From Paulinella micropora (Eukaryota; Cercozoa; Imbricatea; Euglyphida), in contig BJOX01000301.1 of the NCBI GenBank assembly GCA_009731375.1, positions 22,910-64,974 on the forward strand: a stretch of 42,065 bases of DNA, given 5' to 3'. The translations under genes and the position numbers were made by a program. Position 1 is the stretch's first letter. Every line of letters begins with the position of its first letter. The notes beneath the pieces were generated by a model, which did no database searches, was not told the DNA's origin, and was given only the letters and a program-made list of their open reading frames with translations. This document shows, piece by piece, positions 20,581 to 30,600 of the stretch.

Positions 20581-22360
20581 CTAGTTGTTCTGATGGACTA
20601 CTGCCAGTCCTCGTTTCAACCAAGCCGAAGTGGTTACTAAACCGTAACTTAAGTGGGGGTTGTATGTTGTGTGCGAATCATACACCTGGATCGTTTCTCC
20701 ATTTGCTCCAGAGAGTTGCATCAAGACTTTCCCCTTGTACTCCGTCTTAATGCTCCCTTTCGCGACTTTGAACTTCTGAGGGTTATGTCTCATCCTCACG
20801 AACACATCCTTATGGGGTGATTGGGACTCACTAGCCCCACTATCATCTACCCAAACCATCCCCGCCATACTCTTTTCAGGTGTCTCTCTCTCATCTCCTT
20901 CGTTCTCATGCATCATTATGACACAATCTTTCTCAGATGGAGGTAAGGTGTTTGAGGTGGTGTTGGGAGATGTGCTAGGTCTTGACGGTGGAATATCTCG
21001 TACGTTCTCCCCCTCTACCCCTATCCTTTGTAGGTATTCCCGGTATTCCAGTAATTGAGTTCTTAGATGAGGAAATGCCGCAACGAGCCCCCTTGCAAAA
21101 GGGTTGTTCCATTTATGGGCCATGGAAACGACAAAACTCTGAATATCCATATATAGTTCAAGATAGAACTCATTTACTTCCCCGTCTCTCCCGGTAATGA
21201 GAGAATCTCTCACCTCTATCTCTCTAGCACCCTCTGCTAACGCACTGAACAACCTATGTATCTCTCCAAGAGATGGAATTTCTCCATTTCCCCCTACTAT
21301 CATCATCTTCCCCTCATCCCATCTCCATGCGATCGTGGGGTCTCTCCTAATCCTATCTCTCTCTAGCTCTCTCTCCCTCCCCTCATTCAACTCGCTGGGT
21401 GCAAGTCGCGGTGAAGGGGAATGCGTGATACGACTGACAAACGATGGGCGTGCTCTTTTGGCTTCCCCTGATACGACGGACAAACGATGGGCGTGCTCTT
21501 TTGGCTTCCCCTTCTTCTCCCCCTGCCTCATCCTCAACGCTCTTACTCATCTCTTTCTTAGAGTTCGAGCGTTGTATAGATGATGCAGGAGAAGAAGAGA
21601 AAGACTTCTGGAGAGTAGCATAAGAGATGGTTTCATCATTGTCTTCGTCCGTCATCGTCTCTCCCTCACCTCTCTCTCTTCTTTGGTTGTTTCCCCCTAC
21701 TGCAACCTCAACGTTCTCACTCGTTTCTATGTTTGAGTCAGAACGTTGTACAGTTGAAGTAGGGAGAGTATGTCTTGTGAGAGAAGATGACGAAGCACTA
21801 GAACTATGAGAAGAGACATGTCTGTGTGGTGATGTGTGTGTGGAAGATGACGTGAGAGGATCAGGTTGGACAGGGAGGGGGTTTTGATCTGTCCTAATCC
21901 ACTGAAGCATAATCCAGTCCATTGGGGTTAGCATTAACCCATAGTGCCATGGTGTACCCCCCAGGTTCAGCTGTGCTCTAATTACTGCCAATAAGTCAGC
22001 CCTATTTCGCTCACTGCCGATATGGTGGGAACAGAAATCGCAACCCTGTTTTTCCATCCTCTTGGCACACTCACCACCTGGTCTCTGACCCCGGGCGGCC
22101 CCTACCTTCCATGAACAACGTGCGTTATTCACGTTAAACCCATCACATTGTTTCATGTTTGAAACAATGATCATGCTTCCTCTGATGGGTTGTGCCCACA
22201 GATTGAGGAGTGGTCCATCGTCCTCACGTAAGTGAAGATAAATAGAATTCCGGGATTTCATTAGGACCTTCCTGTAACCCCCCTGGACACGACGAAGCCC
22301 CCATCCTTCCTCCATAGGGTATATTACCCCAAAACGGTGTTGGGTCGCCCACCATGTCAA
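20581..22360 (-). pseudogene. Copia-type gag-pol linker and aspartic protease, frame broken by a 43-bp duplication
   Basis: Two overlapping frames (22360-21383 and 21537-20581) encode one protein. It is Ser/Glu-rich at first, then carries a protease with VWVDDSGASE (active Asp codon near 20842-20844) and NPHLSYGLVTTSAWLKRG, which fits the copia protease region. The switch of frame coincides with a 43-nt tandem duplication (21427-21469 and 21470-21512, one mismatch). Both frames read GEAKRARPSFV across the repeat, so one copy appears to be a later insertion that broke the frame. An acidic and Ser-rich open frame upstream (22224-23042) belongs to the same linker region. Confidence 0.7.
21427..21512. 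repeat. 43-bp tandem duplication
   Basis: Two copies with one mismatch inside the copia-type linker; the length shifts the frame by one. Confidence 0.95.
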
Positions 22361-22923
22361 GGGGAGTAGTGAAGCGATTATCTTTCAGGAGGGGAATAAA
22401 CGGAGTAGATCGAGGGACAGGAAGGTGAGCAGACATATTTTGTGCGTGTGTGTTGCTCTTTTCCTTCTTGTTCTTCAATTCTGATGTGCGGGGTGGCGAT
22501 GATTGTGGTCCAAAAGCGGAAGTGGGTGGGGTGTTGTCAAGTGGGGAGTTTGGTTCTTCTTTGTCCGTTTCTTCTCTCTCCATCATGTTTATGCTTAACA
22601 TGTGATTGATGTACCCTATTTCCCCTACTTCCTCATCTCCTCCATCCTCACCGTGAGTACCAGACTCTTCGTCTGAATCAAGAGCTTTGGACTCCTCTCC
22701 TTCTTCTTCAGAACTACCAGAAGAAGAGGAGTCAGAGCCTCCTGCATTCAGACTAATCGTCTTGGTCTTTGTTGTACTCTTCTTGATAAAATCAGATGAT
22801 TTCAGCTTCCTTTTCTCCTTCCCTACTTCTTTCTTTTGTCGTCTCATCTTTCTCTTCCCTTTACTGCTCTCCTTAGTCTTATCTGTCTTAGTCAGACTCA
22901 GCTCTCCTATCCCTTTTGCTAAG

Positions 22924-23775
22924 TTAACTATCCTTGCTGCCTTCCTCCTTATGAAGCAGTTCACCGGGACATATCCAGACGTCTCGGGGGCACTCAGGGA
23001 GAGTACAAGGGACAATGCAAATTTTGATTTGATGATCACCACGACAGTTATAGCAACCTTGGGGTGTCTTACCAGCCTGGTTTCCCATAAGATTGACTGT
23101 TATAGGGTCACTTTTGGTTCCCGTACCAGATGAAGTTTTAGACGAAAGGGAACGAAAACCGCCCCCTGACGAGTAAAGTTTTTCATCTTGTTTCTGGATT
23201 CCTTTGTTTGAGCAACCTGTACTATTACTTTCACAAAGGATTCCCAACCCTGTCGCTCCTCCGGAAGGAGACTGGTGACCTTGTTGCGAAAACTGTCGAA
23301 CTCGGTCAAGTGTTCGATCTTTTCATGACCATTTCTATCTTTACGAGTTCGGGGTATGGGACTTTCATAACTGCCTCTTGGTCAGCAATATTGCGGTGAA
23401 AGAGGGTTAACCAGGGTCTCACGTCTTGGATCTTAGGGTAGGAAAGGTCAAGGAAGTCTTGTCGTTCTTTCCATTTGACAAGATCAAGACCTCCATATCT
23501 TTTCCTTAAAGCCATGAAACAAACACTCGACTCCATCTGACCCCGCTGTCCTAATGACAGACATAGCTTCCTTGTCCTTACTGAATTAAGAGAGCAAAGA
23601 TAAATCGGTTGTGTTTCAGTCTATCTTTATCCTCAATGTGCTGATAATACTTTCTGTAGCGAAAGAGGCAAGAAGGGGATTTAAATGGTCTAGATGCAGT
23701 AGTCAGGATAGGGACCGAACTTCCATCAGGCTCTTTCTGCTCAACAGTTGCTGAGGAAGAAGAAGGATCAAGCAA
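22924..23775 (-). pseudogene. gag: Copia-type gag, frameshifted, with zinc knuckle
   Basis: Reading frames at 23578-23775, 23306-23536, 23100-23309 and 22924-23247 carry consecutive pieces of one gag-like protein (for example FRYRKYYQHIEDKDRL, then CFMALRKRYGGLDLVKW). The last piece holds CYNCRGDHQIKIC, a C-x2-C-x3-H-x4-C knuckle one residue shorter than the standard CCHC spacing, at roughly 23019-23057. Frame changes between the pieces show that this copy is no longer a single open frame. Confidence 0.65.
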
Positions 23776-24998
23776 AGCAGAACTAGCCTAGTACTAACGT
23801 CTTGTTCTTGTTTGACAGGTAGAGCAGAGCTGGAGGAAGAGCTGGTAGGTTCTTTCTTTACTACAGATTACTTTCTCTCTGTCGGGTCCTGATTCTCGTC
23901 ACGAGTTCTCGCTATCTCCGGTGAAAGAGGTGGTTCTGTAGGTAATTTGAAAGCAACTGTCAGCTTCGCTTGTGTAAACAAAGTGTAGGCATCACCCCCC
24001 GGATAGCCGGTAAAAAAGTACCCTTTTTCTGGTGTCAGGTGCACCTAGTTTTTTCCCATTATTTCAATATCGTTTGGCCGGATTTGACCTAATGCCATTT
24101 TAACCTTGGTCTGTTGCCGTTTTCTTTTCGGCTTCACTGAGCTAATATAACGAGACATCATTCTCTTTTGGGGATTTGTGTCTGGTTGTATTACAGACTT
24201 TTTATTGAGCTATCTTCGGGGATTGTAACATTAGAGTCACCAGCACAAGGCTGATTTCTTTTCTGGCTTGCCAAAATTTTTGGCACAGCAGAAAGAAAAA
24301 TTGGACAGACCTATCTCTTCTGAGTAGGTGTTCCAAAAAACAAATACTCCAGCACATCCCCACACAGCTCTTTTTGCAAAACTAGACGTCTAGGCGTTTG
24401 TGAGTAGGTGTCTCAGTACCCTCTCCACAGCCTGTATCTGTGTCCTCACAAGGAGGCCAGACACCAGACCTCGTAGCTGTTCTTTTGTTCTCTCTTGAGA
24501 CAGAGACAGAGTAGGTCAACAGACGTACAAACAAACACTCACAGTTACAAACAAACTTGAAGGACACGAGCGTAGTACTCTACCTTTCAAGTCTGTGCAC
24601 TTTGTTGCCTCTCAAACCACACACATCAGAGTATTTTTGCAAATCTCTGACTGTCTTTCGACAATAGGTCTGAACAAGTGTCAGACGACAAGTCGACTTC
24701 TCAAGGAGTGCTTCTCTAGCCTCTTTGACATTATCTGTACATAGGTCCTCGTACCTCATAACAGATACAACAACAAAAAGAGAAAAAGAAAAGAGGAGTG
24801 GAGAAGGAGATCAAATTTTCAGAGAAAGTCGTACAGATTACTTCTTTCTCACAAAAAAAAAAAAAAATAAGACATAGAGGTGAGACGCTCTCTCTCTATA
24901 CTGTCTTTTCGTTTTTTCTCTCTATTCGTTCCTCATAGACGAACAGAGCAATTACGGGGTAGAAACAACTCTGTCTCATCCGTATTCCTTCAGCGTCC
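23776..24998. other. Region between the two retroelements
   Basis: It should hold the upstream LTR/leader of both elements, which are in divergent orientation. No repeat pair was identified. A poly-A run lies at 24853-24867 and pyrimidine-rich sequence precedes the gag start. Confidence 0.4.
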
Positions 24999-27557
24999 AT
25001 GTCTACTAGGTCTGAAGACTGGCAGGAAGGAGGGGGGGAGAGTGAGCGAACCCCAGGAAACGAAGAGGAGTTCGTTGACCCTCATGCAGAAGGAGGAGGT
25101 CTGGCACCTTCCTTTGACACAGGAGGAGCAGAGAATCAATTTTTTACTGCGCCTTCCTTTGACACAGGAGGAGCAGAGGAAGTCGAGGAGGAGCAGAAGG
25201 GAGGAGAGGAAGCGAGGTTTGTGGCCGAATATGGCAAACTAAGTAAGAAGGAGTTTGAGGAGAAGAAAGGGAAGGATGAGGCCTATAAATGGCTATACAT
25301 TCCCCAAGAAATGCGATGGGGACAACCCTTGAAGAAGGAGGACATCTGTTACCCTCTCCCAAGGCAAGCTCTGCCTCTCGCAGAATTCCTCAGAGACGAC
25401 GGTGCACAGTTACAGGNNNNNNNNNNGGCAGAATTCCTCAGAGACGATGGTGCACAGTTACAGGTGCAACATGTCTCATTTGGGGACAATATGTCTTTAC
25501 TGGAGCTACTCGACCTCTCATGAACAGTGTTTGAGTGTGCTATACTCTTTGAATTCCAGACTGGAAAGACTGTGCTGCCATGGAACACAAGAGCACTGGC
25601 TAGGTTGCTCGATCCTGGTCAGGACATTGATTCAATAAAGAGAGTGGAAAAGGAGTTTAAGTTCAGGAATCCAAAAGGACAGATCAATGTCATGGATGTG
25701 TCTCTGAAACTTATGGAGGCCAAGTTAGTGGACCTGGGTAAACTCCAACACACCCAGTTTGGCAGGGACCTTCACCCGGCCCTGAGGGAAATAGAAGGCG
25801 AAGCTGGAGGGGTGACGAGGATGAAGAAGCTGCATGCGGCCTTGGTGAAGGATGACGCATGGAAGAGGTGGGTCTTCACGAAGGATCATACGATCTTGGA
25901 GGGGACGGCCGCACCACCCCCCACCAATAAAGCGGGAGAGAAGGAGTTGGCGGAGAAGGCCTTGTTCCTTCGGAAGGCAGCTGAGATCCTGTCTTTTTTT
26001 CATCATGCCCAAGAGCTGTATATCAAAGAGCTAGCGGCTGAGAAAGAAAAGAAGGAGATGGAGGCAAAGATTGCATTAGCCAAGGCGGCGGGAACAAAGG
26101 GACCGAAATATTCCTCTGGATCTTATATGGCTCCCTCGGGCCGCTCCGCCCCGTCAGCCCACACAGCCCCTTCGGCCCCTGCGACTAGCTCAGCGCCTAC
26201 CACTGTTATTGTCAACAGTAATGACAAAAAGGACAGACAGGCTATCATACAGGCCTTCCAAAAATATACAAAGTCCGATGCCACTGCTCTGACGCTGTAT
26301 GCAGAGACAGCGAGTCAGAAGGACACGGATGCGAACCTTCGAGACAAGCTCAGAAGAATTGATGCTTGTATGAAGCAGCATCCAACGGACGAAACACAGG
26401 AGTATGAGGCGTTGTACAACTTGTTGGACTCATCAATCATCACACAAGGGTTTGATGTTGGGGAGTACAAGGCGATGAGAGCGGTAGAGGTGGCGGCTAG
26501 GAGAGCAGCGTCAGACCTGCAATGCACGGTGCCAGTTGCAGTCCTCTTGCAATACTTTAAAACTCATGGGTATCAGCACCTGTGCACTGGTACTTTGATT
26601 GGGTTTGAGATTTTTCAAGAGGTGAACGAAGGGCTGGGCATTGGCACGAGGTTGGCAGCGATCCTCACTGAGGTCAGCGCCAAGTACGGGCTCTTTTATA
26701 GCCGGAAGTCTATCATTTTGTACTTCCTGAGTGCTTTGTGTACACGACACCCGAGCAAGCTCGCAAGGATCATACAGTCCTGTCCGACCTTCACGGCGGT
26801 GAAGACGGCGGATTTTTTAGAAACGAATATATACGAGAGGACTGTAGCGGCTACTCCGCCGGGCGACCTGTTCAAGGAGGTGCTCGACGCGTGTTCCGAA
26901 TTGGACACGGCCACCGAGTCATTCTCCAGTGCCGCGACACAGGGGGTTGGAGGTGCTCAAGCAGCACATGCAACTCGAACGGCAGGTCTCAAGAGGGGGA
27001 GAGATGAGCCGACGCCGTGCTACCGCTATTTTTCATACATGGCGTGTAAGCATGAGGCACAGAAAGGAGTAGGCAATTGCCTCTTCAGCCACGACTCTCT
27101 TGATGATAGGCAGCGAAATCTTTTCCTTAGAGAGCTCGAAGGCATGAAAAAGACCATGTACGCCATGTACAAGAAGGAGTTGGAGGAGGGGAGGTGGAAT
27201 GCGAATATGGTCTCGGATGCGGAGTTCCGGGAGGCCATCATTTACTTCCTTGACAGAATGAAGAGAAGGGAGAAGAGAGAGACATCGGGCCGATCAAAGG
27301 CGCCGACTAGAGGAGGAGGAGAGACGAGAGGATCGTCACGAGGGTCCCGAGGGACACCAAGAGGGGCGGCACCACGAGGACGAGGCTTTCGTGGAAGGGG
27401 AGGACGGACCCCAGCGCGCCCTCCCAGAGGACACGGATACTGGAATTATAGCACCAGTTCCAGCTCCAACTACCCCCAGCAAGCTTATACCGCTACGGAG
27501 GGGGGACGTCAAGACGAAGACACCGGCTCAGGTGAGCGTGTTGTCGTCGTAGACTGA
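24999..27557 (+). CDS. gag: Gag polyprotein of the gypsy-type element, with one internal UGA and a gap duplication
   Basis: Structural protein that would package the element RNA. The frame opens at ATG 24999 (MSTRSEDW), is interrupted by TGA at 25521-25523, then continues in the same frame for 676 codons to TGA 27555-27557. The N-terminal part is acidic and contains a duplicated APSFDTGGAE-type segment. A ten-N gap at 25417-25426 is flanked by a 37-nt near-perfect duplication, probably an assembly artefact. The C-terminal half, numbered from 25527, has C498-x8-C507-x10-C518-x3-H522, a CCCH-like zinc-binding spacing in place of the usual CCHC knuckle. It is followed by an Arg/Gly-rich RGG-box tail for RNA binding. 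The middle region (about 26050-26220) is Ala/Ser/Pro-rich. Gag identity is inferred from position and the RNA-binding tail. Confidence 0.8.
25379..25463. repeat. Duplication flanking a ten-N gap
   Basis: GCAGAATTCCTCAGAGACGA... occurs just before and just after the gap with one difference, as expected from unmerged contig ends. Confidence 0.85.
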
Positions 27558-27560
27558 CGG
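27555..27560 (+). promoter_or_regulatory. Probable stop-codon readthrough site between gag and pol (TGACGG)
   Basis: Gag ends in TGA and the next 25 codons before the pol ATG are open in the same frame, so only this stop separates the two products. TGA followed by CGG is a known leaky context used by several plant RNA viruses. Use here is inferred. Confidence 0.55.
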
Positions 27561-27632
27561 GAGGAGAAGAGAGAGGAAAAGAAGAGAGAGAAGGAGATAA
27601 AAACTGTTCTTTTTAATCCGACAGTCACAGTT

Positions 27633-30600
27633 ATGCCTACTGTTGATGAACAGGATACGAACGGTTCCGTTCCTCCCAGACGTGAAGGTGAAGGCACACA
27701 GCCTCACAAGCCTCAAGGTAAGCACTTGCTAGTTCATCCTTCGAGAGCTAATATGATAAATGATGCGAATAGGAAGGCGAAGAAGGCGATGGAGGAGAGG
27801 AAGCCGAAACCAAAGGCTAGGTCTCCTCCTACGAAGAAGCAGCGGACCGTACCCCCGCCAAAGGACTCAATAGTCTCTGCTATAGACACGAGTACACTCG
27901 GTGTACCAGACTCTGTCCAAAAGACACTCGAGATACCGGAAGCCCCGGAGACTCAAGAAGTTAAGTTGGCGGAAAAGGGGGGAGAACGAGAAGAGGACAA
28001 GGAACTTGAGCTTAGACTCAAAACCCTAGAACGAAAAATTCATGTGCTAGCGGCTAGTTTACATAGACCAGACGCGCTATGCTACACTGACCTCTTTTGT
28101 GAAACTTTACAAACCACATTAAAAGTTGGTAATGATACGATGGCGAATATTAATATTGTCGGCCAGAAGTTTTTGAATAGTCACCGGACATGGGTGGACA
28201 AAAACATTAGAAAAACAAAGGGGACCCTAAAAGGGGTAGGCAGCCGTACGGAAATTACGGGCATCGTCACATTAATTTTCAAATTGAAATCCGGTCGAGT
28301 ATATCGTGCGGACCTCTATGTTGTCCCCGATTACCACGGTTCAATCCTGCTGTCGTATGACCAATTGGCTACGATGGGGGCTGTGATCGATTGCGCCGCA
28401 CGGCGGGTGATTTATGGAGTGAAGAATGGAGAGGAGGAGGATATTAATCCGATGACTGCTACTGACTCATACGAGGCTTTTGAGCTGAGTCTAGCAACGG
28501 AGAGGAAAAAGTTGGCCTTCGTACATGAGGCAACTGAAGCCTATGTACACCCCTATGTCACAGTGCCGGAGGAACTGACCTGGACCGACAATTGGGAGAC
28601 GGAGATGCAGGCGTATAAGGTTACGATTCCCGCATGGGACAGAACGTCTATTGATGACTTAGTCGTAGCGCGTAATGAGGAGATAATATGTGTTGCGAAA
28701 CAGTGCCCGTCGTTGGCCAGATTCGCAGAAGGTGGCGGGGCAGATGTCCATATTACTAATGGCTACTGTTACCATGCGAAGGTGTCAGATGAGAAGAGAG
28801 AGGCGTTTGTGCCAAGGAGGAAGGGGCGTATCCCCGATACTCCAGCGGATGACATTAAAACTTTTATCACGAACTTTTGGGGCGATGTGCCTACCTGGCC
28901 GCGCTCATTAACTGAAGTGAAAAAGTGTCTACGGACTCTATTTGAGAGTAACAAGCCGTATACTGTCATTCTGCCATACAATGAGAAGGCGATCTGGGCA
29001 CAGGAGATAAGGGACCGGCTTATTGATCATCCTATACCTGTTCCTTCTCGCAAGCAACAGTTAGTGGTGGCTTGTCGACTCGGGTCTCGGGAGCAGAGCA
29101 GTGCATACAAGCAAAAGCTCAGAGCCCAGGACAAGTTGAAATTGATACCTCAAGCTTTCACATGCTTTGATGGTTTCTACACCCGTAAGGCTCCGATACA
29201 ATACGCGAACCTTATTGATATGCTTGTCGGGCTGGGTCATGATGATGAGCCGGACACAGTCACGTATGAAAGAACGGGACTAGACGATTTGTCCGAGGAA
29301 GATTTGAGTTTGGAGGAGGACTTAGCGCCCCTCAAGGAGCATAAGAAGATGTCGGAGGAAGATTTCCAAGCGGCGGCGCGGAAAATTTTAGAAGAAGGAG
29401 TGGGTTCGGAGAGAGAGAAGGCGTTTCTCAAAGCTAAGATGGAGGCGTACAGAGAAATTTTCGACCCTCCTCGGGCAGGTGGTGTAAAGTCGGATGACTT
29501 CACTGCTGTCATTTACAAGATACCGGGTGCGGAGCCATCTCCGGCACCACGGAGGGCAAATTTGAGCATACATGAGGCAAAAATAGCGGAGGAGAATGTG
29601 AGACAGTTGCTCGATGAGGACTTTATTGAGAGATCTACATCTCCAATTGTCTCTCAACCGAAAATCGTCCCTAAGCCAGGAGGAGAATGGCGCTTGACGA
29701 TCAATTATGCCCGTGTGAATAAGGTGCTAGAGGAAGAGAGAAATCCTCTGCCGACCTTAGAAGAAGGCAGAAGGGTGCTGCGGAATGCTAAATTCTATTC
29801 GGTCATTGACCTTAAGAACGGCTTCTGGCAGATACCACTGGACGAGAAATCCAGATGGCTGACTGCATTCGTTGTGGGTATGGAAATATACCAGTGGAAG
29901 GTGCTTCCAATGGGACTCAAACAGGCCCCGGGGCTCTTTCAGAAGGCGATGCAGAAGATGTTGAGCGGTCAATATGACGACCAGTCGGAGGATGGTTTTA
30001 TGAGAAGGAGAGGACAGAAGGCGGGAGAATATGCATTTTGTTACATCGATGACATCATCGTATACTCTAACACAATGGAAGAGCATATCGATCACTTGTC
30101 AGATGTCTTCAGGCGCATCGGAGCTTTTGGCCTGAAATGCAACCTAAAGAAATGTCAGCTTGCCAGGACAAGTGTGACGTATTTGGGTTACGAGATTTCT
30201 CATAATAGGGTCTCGATATCGCGCGAAAAGAGGGAGGAGATCATGAGTAGACAGTTGCCAAAGAATCGCACGGAGTTACACTCTTTTCTTGCGATGGCAC
30301 AGTACTACAGCCAGTTCATACCCGATTGGGGTGCAACTCGGGCTAAGCTGGAGAAGATGATTGATTTTGGAGACTTTGAGAAGTGGGATGAGGAGGCTTT
30401 GCAGGCGTTTAATACGCTCAAAGATATCATTTATAAAGATCCCAAGGACGGCGGATTAGTACTTATGATGCCCGACTTTACGAAACCGTTCGTAGTCGAC
30501 ACGGATGCATCTAAGTTTGCGATTGGCGCGGTGCTGCAACAAGAAGATGAGGAGAAAAAGTTGCGCCCGATCATGTTTATTAGTAGAAAGCTGTGTGCGG

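Larger units (their letters stand above)
18510..23775 (-). mobile_element. Decayed copia-order retroelement lacking a recognisable reverse transcriptase
   Basis: Reading right to left on the minus strand: gag fragments with a zinc knuckle, a long charged linker, an aspartic protease, an integrase broken by frameshifts, and an integrase C-terminal domain that runs into a terminal domain and stops at 18510. Gag-protease-integrase is the Ty1/copia order, but no reverse transcriptase or RNase H motif (YVDD-type box) is seen downstream to about 12500. LTRs were not found by eye. Either the 3' half was lost, or this is a non-autonomous family. Confidence 0.75.
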
